Part shown: positions 1 through 13,300 of the stretch, in pieces
Numbering within the stretch: position 1 is the first letter of the stretch
Layout: each line of letters opens with the position of its first letter
Source: Odobenus rosmarus divergens
Taxonomy: Eukaryota; Chordata; Mammalia; Carnivora; Odobenidae
Direction: 5' to 3'
DNA length: 64,000 nt
NCBI RefSeq assembly: GCF_000321225.1
Contig: NW_004450302.1
Span: forward strand, 4,776,328-4,840,327
Translations under genes and position numbers: made by a program
The notes under the pieces: model-generated
Seen by the model: the letters and a program-made list of their open reading frames with translations, nothing else
Told to the model about the DNA's origin: nothing
Databases searched by the model: none

Positions 1-391
1 GGGCTGGAGGTGGGAGAGCAACAACCAGATCAGTGCGCACCCCAGGGCCAGGGTTCTAGGCCCCAGCACTGCCGCCCCCCCGCCCCCCTGCCCAGCCCAC
101 TTTCGGCCATGCTTTCCCCCCCGGCTGTCCACTCCGGGTCCGAGGCTGTCCTGCCTGGAGCGCTCAAGTCCCTGCATCCACACCATCCTCTGTTCATTTC
201 CCGATGGGAATCTGTCCTTGGCTTGGGGCTGGCCTTGCCCCCAGGGAGCCGGCTCTTCGGGGTCCCTTGGTAGAGGAGGGGGAGGAGTCAGAGGTTTGCT
301 GCCCCACTGCAGCAGGGTTCCTCATTGACCTCTTTTGACCCCCACGGCGGCCTCAGACTCAAAGGGCCTCCCTTTGGGCCCCTCCCTGCAG
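1..391 (+). other. CACNA1G: CACNA1G intron 3, 3' part
   Basis: GC-rich intron ending in a C/T-rich tract and CAG at 389-391. No other gene or recognisable repeat seen. Confidence 0.9.
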
Positions 392-489
392 GATGCTGGA
401 GTATTCGCTGGACCTGCAGAACGTCAGCTTCTCAGCTGTCAGGACAGTCCGTGTGCTGCGACCGCTCAGGGCCATTAACCGGGTGCCCA
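392..489 (+). CDS. CACNA1G: CACNA1G exon 4: IS3-S4 and voltage sensor IS4
   Basis: 98 nt, starts in phase 2 (GG|G) and ends after the first base of a Ser codon (A|GC). Encodes [14 protein letters not shown] followed by the IS4 charge ladder [17 protein letters not shown] with regularly spaced Arg. Donor is A|GTGAGT. Confidence 0.97.
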
Positions 490-1269
490 GTGAGTGACCC
501 CTTGGCCCTCAGCCCCTGGACGGAGAGCCCCCAGAGGAAATATGGAAATCCCAGATCCCACACCTACCTCTTGACCACTCACCGGCTTCATCAGGGCCTG
601 GCAGTCCGAGGCAGACCTCATCACAGAGGGGCTCAGTGGAGAGCCGGGGCCACTGGAGCTAAGTGGAGCCTCCCCCCCCACCAACCGCCTATGGCCCTGT
701 GAGAGTCACCTGGAAAGACCATCCCCCTTATTTTAGCCTGATTTGGGGTCAGAGTCTCAGACATGTGTCAGATGACCCCTTCCCTTCAGCTAGAAGACTG
801 CTCCCTGCAGGGGGTAGGGGTGAGTGGGAACAGGGTAGAGAAGCTGGTAGGCCAGGGGGGCTGGGTACAACGTGGAATGGCCTTTTCTACCTAGAACAGC
901 CTCTCACGCAGTCGGGCTCTCGTCGGAGAGACCATACTAGCCACAGTGAGCATGACTTCTCTCCAGACAAGGCCACTCCATGTCTCACCCTGTGCCTGTG
1001 TCCCCTTCCTCTTTCCCACCCCCTTCCAACCCGCTGCCGCAACTGACTACGGGACCATTATCTAAATTAAACCGCATTGGTTTCCCGAGCCAGCCAAGCT
1101 TTGGCAGCTCCAGCTCCCCCTACATCCTGCCCCCCCACCCTTGCTCAGGCCCCCTTTGCAAGTCCCCAACCTACAGAGACTGCAAATGGTCTCCACTGCA
1201 ATCCCAGGAGTTGGGGGGGCCGGGGCATGTTTCTGGGGCTCTGTGCCTGACGTAGCGGCAGCCCCTGTG

Positions 1270-1312
<43 letters not shown>

Positions 1313-4300
1313 CGTGCGCGCGTGTGTATGAGATGCAGCTGCCTTTGGGTGGGCAGAGCTGCTCAGTGTGTCCTCCGGGCTTTGGGGCATTAGTGCTAAC
1401 AGGAGCTGCAGACGAGGGGCATGCATGCTGTCGCCTCCCCTCCCACCCCAGGTGATGGCTGGCAGATTTATAGGCCTCTGTCTAACCACCGGTGTAATTC
1501 CCTTAATGCAAACCCCGAGGAATTGATCTCACTTGGAGCACAGAGGAGCTGAAGGAGGATGGGGCTGGAGGAGGGGGTGAGGGACTGAGGGAGAAGGCCG
1601 GGCTGGAAAGGCCAGGCAGGACGGCTGCAGGCACCAGGAGGGTTAATTAGCTGCTGCTTAGACACTTTTGCCCTGGAGGGGCAGGGGGCCAAGAGTGGCA
1701 CTTCAGGGGTCAAGACCAGCCATTAGAGGTCTGTGTGCTTAACAAGGGCTTGGTGGCCTGGGGGTGGCTCAGACCATGTGGGGCGATGGGGTCCTGGGCC
1801 TGGAGTGAGGAGGGAGGGCAGTATCTCCAACAGGGCTTGGCGGGGCGGGGAAGCTGTGGTGGCTTTCCCTGCAGAGGGACTTGTTAATTGAGAAGATGTG
1901 GACTTATGTCTCCTCGCCCCCGATGTGGGGATCTGCATCAACAGAGAATGAACTCGGCAGGGGGCTCAGAACCATAGTGAAGCTCAGGGCATCTGGACCC
2001 TTGCTGAGGGTCTGGCTCTCAAAGTGAGATTCCTTCCTTGCTGACATTCCTCTTGGAGTTCTCTGCCTCAGTTTCCCCAACGACTGCAATGGTGATAACT
2101 GATGACTTAGAAAGGTCAGGTGACTATGTCTGGTGAGAGAAGGAGGTAGGAAGCGAGTGTGTGTGTGTGTGCGTGTGTTGGGAGGTGGGATCCAGAAGCA
2201 GAATGCTGGGCAGCTCTGTGATACTGGACAAGTCATGTCGGTCCTCTGAGCCTCCTCGATCCTCATCCATAAACCGAGATGATGTGGGGAGTTAGGTGGG
2301 GTGCGGTGCAGGAGACAGGAGCTTTGGAAAACTTGATCACTCTGGCTCATCCTTGGTGGTATTATGCGCTGATTAATATGGACGGGCCAAGAGGGATAGT
2401 GGGCAGGGACTAGGGGCTGCCAGGCCTGCTTGTGAAGTTAGAGGTGTCTGTTGGTCTCCCCTCCAGCTTGAGCCGGGCCTCTCAGCCCCGGAAACCCCGA
2501 TGGGCCCCCTCTGGGAGTGTTGCCAGGCCTGTGGCAGCCAGCCTAGCCCGGCCAGCCTGGCACCCCCAGCGTGGCTTCTGCCCCCACAGGCATGCGCATC
2601 CTCGTCACGCTGCTGCTGGACACACTGCCCATGCTGGGCAACGTCCTGCTGCTCTGCTTCTTCGTCTTCTTCATCTTCGGCATCGTTGGCGTCCAGCTGT
2701 GGGCAGGGCTGCTTCGTAACCGATGCTTCCTGCCGGAGAATTTCAGCCTGTGAGTGTTGCCCGGGATGGGGGTGACCTGGGAGTGGGTGTGGGGCTGGGA
2801 CCCACCTCAGTCCCTGTTGCCATTGACATTGCTGTTTTCACATTGGTGACATGTCTGTTTCTCAAACTCGGCTACACATTGGAGTCACCTGGGAATTAAA
2901 AACAAATTCCTGAGGCCTGGGTCCCCTACAGGCTCTGATTTCATCGGCCTGGGGTTCAGCACGTCCTTGGGGAGCCTTACAAGCTCCGCCGTGAGCCTGA
3001 TGTGCAGCCACGTTAGCAAACCATCACCCTGGGACATAACCTTTCCTCGTCCCCACTCTGGAATTTCACACTCAGTCTGCACACTCCTGGTGTCCTCCAA
3101 CCCACACCCACAAATCCCCACCCCCGCCCGATGCGTGCCCGACTCTCGTCCCTGCCCTGCTCACCCTGCAGGTCTCACTGCGCCCATGCAGCTCATCCTT
3201 CCTGGGACCTCTCCCCGGAGACCCCTGCTCCCAGCTCCTCCCTGTCCCCCCTGCAGCCCCCTGAGCGTGGACCTGGAGCGCTATTACCAGACGGAGAATG
3301 AGGATGAGAACCCCTTCATCTGCTCCCAGCCGCGGGAGAATGGCATGCGCTCGTGCAGGAGTGTGCCCACGCTGCGCGGCGAGGGAGGCGGTGGCCCCCC
3401 CTGCGGCCTGGACTATGAGGCGTATAACAGCTCCAGCAACACCACCTGCGTCAACTGGAACCAGTACTACACCAACTGCTCCGCAGGGGAGCACAACCCC
3501 TTCAAGGGCGCCATCAACTTCGACAACATTGGCTATGCCTGGATTGCCATCTTCCAGGTGGGACAGCCCGGGTACTGAGACGTTCCCCAGAACGCAAGCA
3601 CCAGGACGCAGTCCGGCCTTGGAGCGGTCGTCCTCAGGGCTGGGAGGGGGCCGGGGCCTCTGAGGGAGACCACAGGAGGCTTTAGGGGGGCGCCCCCGAG
3701 TCAGCCTGTCCCTCTGCGCCCTCCCCAGGTCATCACGCTGGAGGGCTGGGTCGACATCATGTACTTTGTGATGGATGCTCATTCCTTCTACAATTTCATC
3801 TACTTCATCCTCCTCATCATCGTGAGTGATTCCTTGGGCCCCTGTGGGCAGGGGAATCCTGGGGAAACAGGTGGGGGGAATTCAGAGAGGGACTAACTTG
3901 GTCTCAGGGACAGGTCCCACAGAGACTCAGGCAGAGAGGGCACTGGCCGTGAGGAGTCAGGAGGAAATCCAAGGTCAAGGCTTGGTTCTATCACTTAGTA
4001 CCTTGGGCAAGTCATTCCTCATGAGCCCTCCAGCCCCACCCCAGGCCTCTGCTTCTTCATCAGTAAAATGGGTGATTCTCGACCCAGGGGGCATTTGGAA
4101 ATAGCAAAGGGTGGTCCTGTTTTTCATGAGGTCTAGGGGACCACTCTTGGCATTTGGTTGGGGGGCGGGGGAGAGATGGTAAACATCCTGACATGACAGT
4201 CCCGCAAACACAGAATTGTGCCACCCAGACTCCCCGGCATTCACTGTTGAGAAACACTGCACGACCTCTTGTTCCTTCCAGCTCAGAAGCTCCAAGGCTT

Positions 4301-7300
4301 CATGAGGACAGAAGACAGAGGCAAGAGAAGCAATGTTTAATAGTTGTCATCCCTACCATTCCTAGTTCGTAACTGAGCTGCTACTACTTACAGCTAATAT
4401 TTATTGAGCACTTACGATGCACCAGTCTTGCTCTCAGCACTTTATATGTGCTGGTGCCTTTAATCCTCACCACGATCCCATCATCATCTCCATTTTACCG
4501 AGAGGAAACCCATGTTTCCTTGTTCGTCCGACCCCGTCATGGGCTCCGCGTGTGCCGTGGATTGATCTGGCTGGGTGGACGTTGTTGCCGATGTGCGCTG
4601 TGACTTTTGCTGCCTGCTTAGTCCTCACAGTCCCCCGGGCGGTGGGGCGGGGCCGGCGGGGAAGTGGCCCCACCTCCTAAACGAGAACTCTGAGCTTCAG
4701 AGGGCCGGGTCACTGGGCTGAGGAAGTGGCGGGGGCCGAGAATTCAACCCCAGGCTGTGGGCTCCAAGTCCAGCCCTTCTCCAGGTCACCAAGAGGCCAG
4801 TGACAGAGCCAGAGAGAGGGACAGATATTGAGAGAGAGAGATTAAGACAGAGGTTAAGATCTACTCGGGACCTAGGGCAAACTCCGGAGAGAGGTGGAGA
4901 CAGACAAAGGCCGCTCTTGGCGAGAGGCAGAGGGTGGGTCCTGGGAAAGAACCAGTCCTCCAGGCCACCCCCTCCTGCCCCTGCATATGGAAGCGGGTCA
5001 GGTTTGGGACCTGTTCCCGTCCCCCACCATCACCTGGGGGGTGGCAAAGCCAGCATCTCTGGGAAGCATGGTCTTTTCAGTATGCTTCTCTCCTTGGCCT
5101 TGGAGGAGGGGAAGGAAGCAGACAGGGTGGTAAGGGGCCTATTTTCCACCCACACACCCCGTGAAAAATCTTCCAAACAGCTCTCCGGAATCATATTAGT
5201 GAAGTTAATTATCATAATTACTAGGACACAATCTAGAAAAAAAATCCGCTTTGTCACCATAAATATTCATTTCCTTCATTTTGGTTTGTTGTCCCTGCGA
5301 TGGCCATCCTGGAGTTCTGGAGAAACCGAGGCACGGGGACAGGGATGAGGGAGTGTGGGCAAGTCAGGGCGGCAGCTTGGCTAGTCTGCAGGGATCGGGG
5401 TTCAGCCCATCACCCGGCTTGGGGAGGGGAGAGGCGCAGGGAAAGAAGATACAGAAGGTCACTGATCAGGAGGAGAGTGAGACCCCATGGCTGAGGGTCT
5501 CAGCCCAGGGCGTGCAGCTGGAAGTGGGACTAAATGCAGAGGTCTTGGAAACCGTTTTTGCCAAGACCTCGAAGGCTCAACCCAACGGGAGAACCCCATG
5601 TCCCCAAGATGGCATTCATCTCTACAGCCTTCTCTGCTCCTAACAGGAACTGGGGAGGGGTGCTCAGAATCTCCATGGCTGGCCATGGATAGGGGCAGGG
5701 AATTTGGGAGAAATCCTTGCAGGATACCATCGCAATCAATAACAATGCCTTGGAATTCCATAGAGCTTGGTTCAAGTCTCAGCTTCCTGTGTGTTAGCTG
5801 AATGATCTTGGGCAAATGCCTTGACCTCTCTGAGCCTGTTTCCTCACCTGTCAGACAGAGGTTATAAAAGTGTCACCTCTTGAGACTGTCACGAGAATAA
5901 AATGAGATCATGCTTGGACGGTAACTGAGCCCAGCGCCTGGCGTGTAGGACGTGCTTGGGATGCGGCGACTCGCCTTGCGGTTCCCTTTTCTTCAGGACA
6001 TCTCCTCTTGCTGTCCCCACCCCAACAGGTGGGCTCCTTCTTCATGATCAACCTGTGCCTGGTGGTGATCGCCACGCAGTTCTCAGAGACCAAGCAGCGA
6101 GAAAGCCAGCTGATGCGGGAGCAGCGCGTGCGGTTCCTGTCCAATGCGAGCACCCTGGCCAGCTTCTCCGAGCCAGGCAGCTGCTACGAGGAGCTGCTCA
6201 AGTACCTGGTGTACATCCTCCGGAAGGCGGCCCGCAGGCTGGCCCAGGTCTCCCGCGCGGTGGGCGTGCGGGCCGGGCTGCTGAGCAGCCCAGTGCCCCG
6301 TGCAGGCCAGGAGCCCCAGCCTGGCGGGAGCTGCTCTCGCTCCCACCGCCGTCCATCCGTCCACCACCTGGTGCATCATCACCACCATCACCACCACCAC
6401 TACCACCTGGGCAATGGGACGCTGCGGGCCCCCCGGGCCAGCCCGGAGATTCAGGACCGGGATGCCAGTGGGTCCCGCCGGCTCATGCTGCCACCGCCCT
6501 CGACGCCCGCCCTCTCGGGGGGCCCTCCGGGGGGCGCAGAATCTGTGCACAGCTTCTACCATGCCGACTGCCACCTGGAGCCAGTCCGCTGCCAGGCACC
6601 CCCTCCCAGGTCACCATCTGAGGCATCGGGCAGGACTGTGGGCAGCGGGAAGGTGTACCCCACTGTGCACACCAGCCCGCCCCCGGAGATGCTGAAGGAG
6701 AAAGCACTAGTGGAGGTGGCCCCCACCTCTGGACCGCCCACGCTCACCAGCCTCAACATCCCGCCCGGGCCCTACAGCTCCATGCACAAGCTGCTGGAGA
6801 CACAGAGCACAGGTGAGAACTCGGGGTGGGGGGTGGGGCATGCTGGGGCCCTGGCCTAGGGGCCGGGTGGTGTCCCAGAGAGGACTGGGGGCCCCTGATT
6901 CCCATTCTGCCACTCGAGGCCTTGGGACCTTCAATCAGTCCCGCCGCTTCTTTGAGCCCTGAGTTTCTCATCCCTTCAAGTGGGAATCTTAATTCTTGTG
7001 TTGTAATGAGAATAATAACCATCCTGGGAGGAGCACCTGCTATATGCTCTGCTCTACGCTGTTTGCAAGAAGACCTAACAGTTGTTGACCAACTGTTCTG
7101 TGCCTGTCGCGTGCTTTGCAGGCGGAATCCCACTGGATCCTCTCAACAGTTTAGATGATCAGCTTTCTTACCGTCCCCATTGTACCGGTGAGAAAAAGGA
7201 GGCCTGGAGAGGTTGCTTGACTTGCCAGCTCAAGGTTGTGCCATTTGTTAGGTGTGAACTCAGGGCCATCTGGCTCCGAGGCCCCCAGGGGAAATGGTGT

Positions 7301-10300
7301 GTGACCACGGCCAGCCTCGAGCCCCACACTAAGGAGACTCTTGTGAACATGAGTTTCATTGGCTCCCCACAGGGAGACTGGGGGCCTAGAGCAGCAAGTC
7401 CTCAGGGGGCTGCTAGTCTGGTGGGAGGAACACCCGGTGTCACAGGAGAAGTGAGACACTCGCTGCCTGTGGGCGTCCTCCCTACCCCCTGTCAGACAAG
7501 GGGGGCAAGCCCTCCCCCGAAGACAGACTCACTGTAGCCAAAGCCCGGGGTTTCAGGAAGGATGTGGCACGTGGGAGCAGTGGGATATCATGACGTGGGC
7601 CAGGACAGGAAGGTGCCGTCACAGAACGCCCTGGGAAGGGCTCCGGCGCCCGCTTTCTGGCCACCCTGCTGTGGGATGGAAGCCAGTCATGTACACGCAT
7701 GTTTCAGTCCCCCCCCCCGTGTGGAAGGCAGGGCTGGGGCTGTGGTCATTGCTGGCTAGCCCTCCCGTGTGCAGTCAGAAGGGGAAACCTTGTTGGGTGC
7801 TTCCTGGGGGCCAGGCCCTGAGCAAGATGCCTGCACCTCACCTGACGTGCTTTCCCGGGCGCTCTCTGAGCCTCCCTCCAGTGCTCAGACTCCATGATCT
7901 GAGCCAGATTTCAATGGCCATGGTGTCTTGGGATAGGTCACTGTGTGCATCAGTGCGTGCAGCCTGGTGTGTGCACGAAGGTGTCCAGTGTGTGTCCGGA
8001 TGCACGTGCAGGCACATGTTTAGTGTTCATGTGTGTATGTGCACACATGTGTCTGATACGTGCAGTTGCGTGTGTGTACATGCTGGGGTGGTGCTCTGGT
8101 CCATACGCACGCCCACGTGTGCCCATGCCTGGCACATGGGCATTATATAACGTGCGCGTGCCTGTGCACACGCGTGTTTGGCTGTGGAGGTCTGAGTGGT
8201 TTGCAAATGGTACGTATATGTGCACAGTACATGTGTGCATGTGAGTGTGTGTTCACTGCACGTGTGTACGTACCTGGGTGTGGATGTACATGAGCACAGA
8301 TCTGTGCGTGTGTTTCTTAAGGATCCCTTGGGAAATGCTACTCACAGCAGCATTGGTGCAGGGCTGGCTTTCCTGGGAAGGAGAGCTGGTCTAGGCTCCT
8401 TGCTAAAGGCTCCTCGGACAGGGGAGCTGCCCAGGACCTCAGGGGACATCAAGGCCACCTGCCAAACCCTAGGACCCCTGGCAGTGACTGTCAGTGGAAT
8501 GCTATTGGCATTTGGGACCATTCTGTTGCTCAGGACTGCCCACGCTGCAGGGCATTCAGTGCCCCTGGCCTGCTAAGTGCCTCGCACCCCTGTCATTAAA
8601 AGAACCCCATACTCCCCTACTCATTTTATAGACACTTTGAGGGAAGGACCGCCTCAAGTAGGAAACCTTGGAGCCTCTAACCTCTCCCCTCCTGTCCTAG
8701 GCGCCTGCCAAAGCTCTTGCAAGATCTCCAGCCCTTGCCTGAAGGCAGACAGTGGAGCCCGTGGCCCAGACAGCTGCCCCTACTGCGCCCGGGCAGGGGG
8801 AGGGCAGGGGGAGCTCGCCGGCCATGAGATGCCTGACTCAGACAGTGAGGCTGTGTATGAGCTCACACAAGACGCCCAGCACGGTGATCCCCGGGACCCC
8901 CACAACCGGCACCGACGGAGCCTGGGGCTGGACATGGAGCCCAACTCGGTGCTGGCCTTCTGGAGGCTGATCTGTGACACTTTCCGGAAGATTGTGGACA
9001 GCAAGTACTTTGGCCGGGGAATCATGATTGCTATCCTGGTCAACACACTCAGCATGGGCATCGAGTACCATGAACAGGTAGGAGCGTGTGCAAGGGCACG
9101 GTCCCTGGGGCTGGGGACCCTCTGCCTTCCTGCCCTCCCACCCCCATTTCCAGTTTCCTCTGCACGCCGCTAGCCTGATGGCAGGGAGGACAGGAGGGAG
9201 ACGCAACAATGTGTAGGGACTCTGGAGGGTGAAAACCAGTGAGTGTCACGCAGTCTCTCGGTATGGAGGTTGCCCCAAGGCAGGCGCAGGATCTGAGCTG
9301 GGTGTGTTCTATCTGGGAAGGCTTCTCAGAGGAGGTGGGCTTTGAAAGATGAGTGAGTGGTGAGCATCAGACGTGGATAGGGCCTCTCTGGAGGGACAAG
9401 TCATTGGAAGAGATTCGGGTCTTTGGAGAAGATACAGAGGGGAGAGAAGGTGTTGGGGGATCCCCCCAGCCCAGCACTGGGCCCCCCCAGCCTTCATCTG
9501 ATTCGGTAATTGGAGGTGGGACTGACTGGAGGTGGGGGGTAGGGGCGAGGAAGAGAGGGTTGGTGGCTGCGCCTGGGTGGAGCTGAGGCCTGTCCGGTAG
9601 GGAGGGAGGCCATCTGCTCCCAGCCTCCGTTCCGGGAGCCTTGCTGTGAGTGGGGCGGCTGGGTGGATGAGAACGCCCAGCATGGTGAAGAGACTTGAAA
9701 CCATCGCGTTTGAGGAATCGTTCTAAGAACTGGGATGTTTAGTCAGGAGAAGAGGAGGCTCAGCGGGGCCAGGCGAGCTGTCTTCAAATATTTGAAGGGC
9801 TGTCATGTGGAAGAGGGAGCAGGCTTGTTCTGTGGGGCCGATGGCTGTAAGCAATGGGATCTGGGCTGAGCGGGAGGGGGTTGTTCTCACTCCCGGAGCT
9901 GTCTGAGGACACGAAGCGTGGCCTGGGGACCCCACTGCCCCCAACCCCCCAAACTGATTGGGGGTGAGAGCAGGTCCCATGGGGCCTCCCAACAGGGTTC
10001 CTTCCAGAAGGTAGCCGCTTGCCCCAGTTTGGTCTTCTAGGTCACCCCCTTGGCTGATTCTTGGAAAAGCTGGGAGGGGGGTGCAGTCAGCAGGTACTGC
10101 CACCACAGACCGTTCTGTGTTCTTTCCTGGGTGTTCCTGCCTCCCTGAGGCTCAGGCAGGGGACTGGGCTGCCAAAACCTGACCTCTCCTGGTAGAGAGC
10201 TGAGGTGATGCACTTCCCCAGCCCCTGGTGGGACAGTTATGTGGAGGAGCTGGGGGGAAGGGGCTGGCCGTAGCGGCAAGGTGGTCCTCGTGGCGGGGGG

Positions 10301-13300
10301 GAGGGTCTGGGGCGAGGCTGGGGAGCATAGGTCCAAGCCAGACCCGGAGCTGATGTGAGATGTTCACTTTTCAGGGGGATCAGAGCCCCCTCCCCCCACC
10401 CCACTGACCTCTGTGCCTTTCATGTCGTGCGCACTCAGCTGCCCTGTCCAGCCAGATGCACCCCAGCCCCAGCCCCTCCTCCATCACCATCACCCCATGT
10501 TGGCACACCCTCCTCTCGCCTCAATGCTCCCCCCCACCGGGTGGCTCTGCCCGATTCCCTCTTCTTGGAGGTGAGGCGCAGGGAGGGGGCAGGACACCAG
10601 CTGCAGGGCCCGCAGGTGGGGACTATGGCACTGTGGTGAGCGTGTTGTGTCTGGGCGCCTGGGGCGTGGGTGTGTGTGCACACGCCCGCCCAGCCAGCCT
10701 CCTGGGGAGAGGTGCTCCACTCTGCCAGGCTGGTGGGGGCAGCCTGTTCCGCTGCGGGGACCCAGGCGGTGGCAGCTCTAACCTCCCATCACCCTGAACC
10801 TGAGCCTCCTCTCCCTCGGCCCAGTTCTGGCCCAGGTCAGATGCCCCTCCCCCGGGGGGGGCTGCACCCCGCAATCTGCCCTGGCGGAGGCTGCTGGTGG
10901 AGGCTTCGGCTGTGCTGGGAAGAAGCTGAGTCACAGAGACTGAGGGCCGCTGAGGCGGCAGCAAGAAGCCTTTCAGTTAGACGTCAAGAAGGACACCCCC
11001 TCGGGGAGGAAGTAAAGGGGATCGGTCAGGGGTCCCTGCAGCGTCCCCTGGCCCAAGTTCCTGAGGAAAGCAGGGGACACCGGCCACCAAACCCTCAGCA
11101 GCAGGGAGTCCCCACTCCATGGTGCTACAGTGTCTGCTCCAGGGGGTAGTTCATCCCAGTCCCTGGTGGCTGCAGGCCACGCAGGGCTGAGTGGGAGTCC
11201 CCAGCAGGCCGCCGGGTGACTGACTGCTGCCCAGCAGCCTCAGGGGCAGGGGTGCTAAGAAGTCCCAGAAGCAGCCGTGGCCCTGTGCTCGCAGGCACTG
11301 CGGCGTGAACGTCCTGCCATCTGCGCCTTGGAATCTGAGCAGGCTGAGGGGGGCAGGCCGGGGAGTGCGGCGATGGGAGATGCGGGCGCTGAGAGACAGA
11401 GACACGGGGGGAGAGGGAGGCGCAGAGGGAGAGCGAGACCGGGAGACGGGGTCCCAGAGGGCGAGGCGAGGACCTTGAGAGAGGCTGGCATAAAGACGGG
11501 AGGACCGAGAGGCAGGGACAGGAAGGACAGAGAGAGGGTGGGGGAGATGGAGACGGACGGAGGCATAGAGACAGAGGGGTGACGGAGCCAGAGAGACGCG
11601 GAAAGGGAACTGAAGACAGAGAATGAGACCCAGGTGCAGATGAGGACATGCCCGGCAGGGCTGGGGACACAGGCTTGGATGGGGCCTCCCAGACAGGGGA
11701 GGGGGAGCCAGGGGAGACCCGAGGGAGAGCGGCCCGTCATGCCGACAGGTGAGGAGTTGTCCCTGCAGCGCCCTGAACGAGGAGATGGTGTCCATCAGTC
11801 CTGGTGCTGTGCCCTGCCCAGCAAGGAGCCCAGCCCTCTTTCCCGCCCCTTGCTGCTGCCCTCCCAGGCCTGACCTCTCCCACTGTCACCTACCTTACCC
11901 CTCAGTTTCCCTGCCGGGGATGATGACACCCCTCCTGCCCCTCTCTACCAGCAGAGGAAACCCCCGTCTTGTCATACCCTGCCCTACCCCTGGTAGGTCC
12001 CATGCTGTCCACACCCTCCTGTTTCCCCCACCCCTTAACCCACTGGCTGGTGAGAACTGTTCCTCCCAGAAAGACCAGTGAGGAGGACAAAGACAGGACA
12101 CTGAGGAGGGAGCAAACCTGAGGATGTGTGACTTGAGGACGGAGGTGTGATCTGATGGAGGGCAAGCACGTGTGTGCCCCCCATCCATGAGGGAGCAGAA
12201 CATGGAGCAAGGAACTTACTGCGATTTATCCATCCCTCTCTCTCACCTTCTGTCCATCCATCCATCCATCATCCATTCATCCCACACACCACATTTCCTG
12301 CACATCAGAGTTGGGGGAAAACATCCTGATTTGCAGTGTTTATAGCGTTTGCCAATTACCATGGTGTAAATGCTGTTGTCAAGCTAACAACGTGATGTCA
12401 CTGAATGTGGGGTTGGGAAGAGACGTGTGCACACACCTGGCCTAGGACACTGTGTTCTTCCTTTCAGAGAGGTCACCAACAAGTGGATGGTCACATTCAC
12501 TTGATGCGGCGGGCCCTCAGAGAGGGATGTGCGGAGCAGTCCGGGATCCAGCCTGTGGGGAAGGGATTCTGGGAGAGCCCCATGCAGGACGTGATCTGGG
12601 AGTTGAGTCTGAAGGAAGAGTGAGGTGTAGCTAGTGAAGGGTGGGGTGGAGGGCACAATATGGGGGAGGGTCAAAGGCACCAACCACTGAACACCAAAAC
12701 TGAGAGATCTGTGAGGAGTTCCGAATGAGGGGGGCACTGGGTGGGGGCTGGGATGGACAATAAGAGACCAGTTTGGAAAAAAGTTCAGGGCCAGGTCCTG
12801 AAAGGCACAGGAAGGAGTCTGGATTTTTTCCTGAAGGTGATAGGTTCCCCAAAGAGGTTTTAAGCAGGTCAGTGATACGAGCAGGTTTGTGTTCTATCAA
12901 AAGTCCTCTAGAGCCAAGGAGGGGAGGCAGGAAGCAGGGAGGCCAACAGGAGGGCTGCTGCAGTGGTCCGGACAGTCTCTACATCTCTGTCCCTGGAAGT
13001 GGAGGGAAGAGGGCCGGGGAGAGCTGACAGGTGGCTGGATCTGCAGGACTCCACACCAGTTGGAGATGTGGGGGAAGGAAGCAACAAGGACGAGACCAGG
13101 TTCCTGCTTGGGGTGGGAGCACTGGGCCTTGAGCAGATTGGGGCTGCAGGATGTTTGAGACAAGGCACATGGGACATCCCGGGGCATAGCTAGCTGGTTG
13201 CTGGAGCTCAGAAGAGAGGCTGCCTCTGCCTGGGTCTGCCCTGGGGCCAGGTGGCTCCAGGAGGAAAGGGATTGCAGGGAAAGGGTCCTGGGGACACAGG

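Larger units (their letters stand above)
3822..6028 (+). other. CACNA1G: CACNA1G intron 7
   Basis: 2.2 kb, largely ancient repeats: MIR-like (about 3925-4073), an hAT MITE (4074-4262), MIR (about 4395-4512 and 4615-4785) and MIR (about 5740-5965). A unique AT-rich island with two TAATTA motifs sits at 5185-5290. Confidence 0.8.

Noticed and set aside
3072..3782. 236-residue minus-strand open frame
   Set aside because: Antisense of exons 6 and 7; GC-rich third positions keep the frame open.
12240..12290. CCAT tandem repeat as a satellite
   Set aside because: Only a few CCATCCATCC units; an ordinary short microsatellite.
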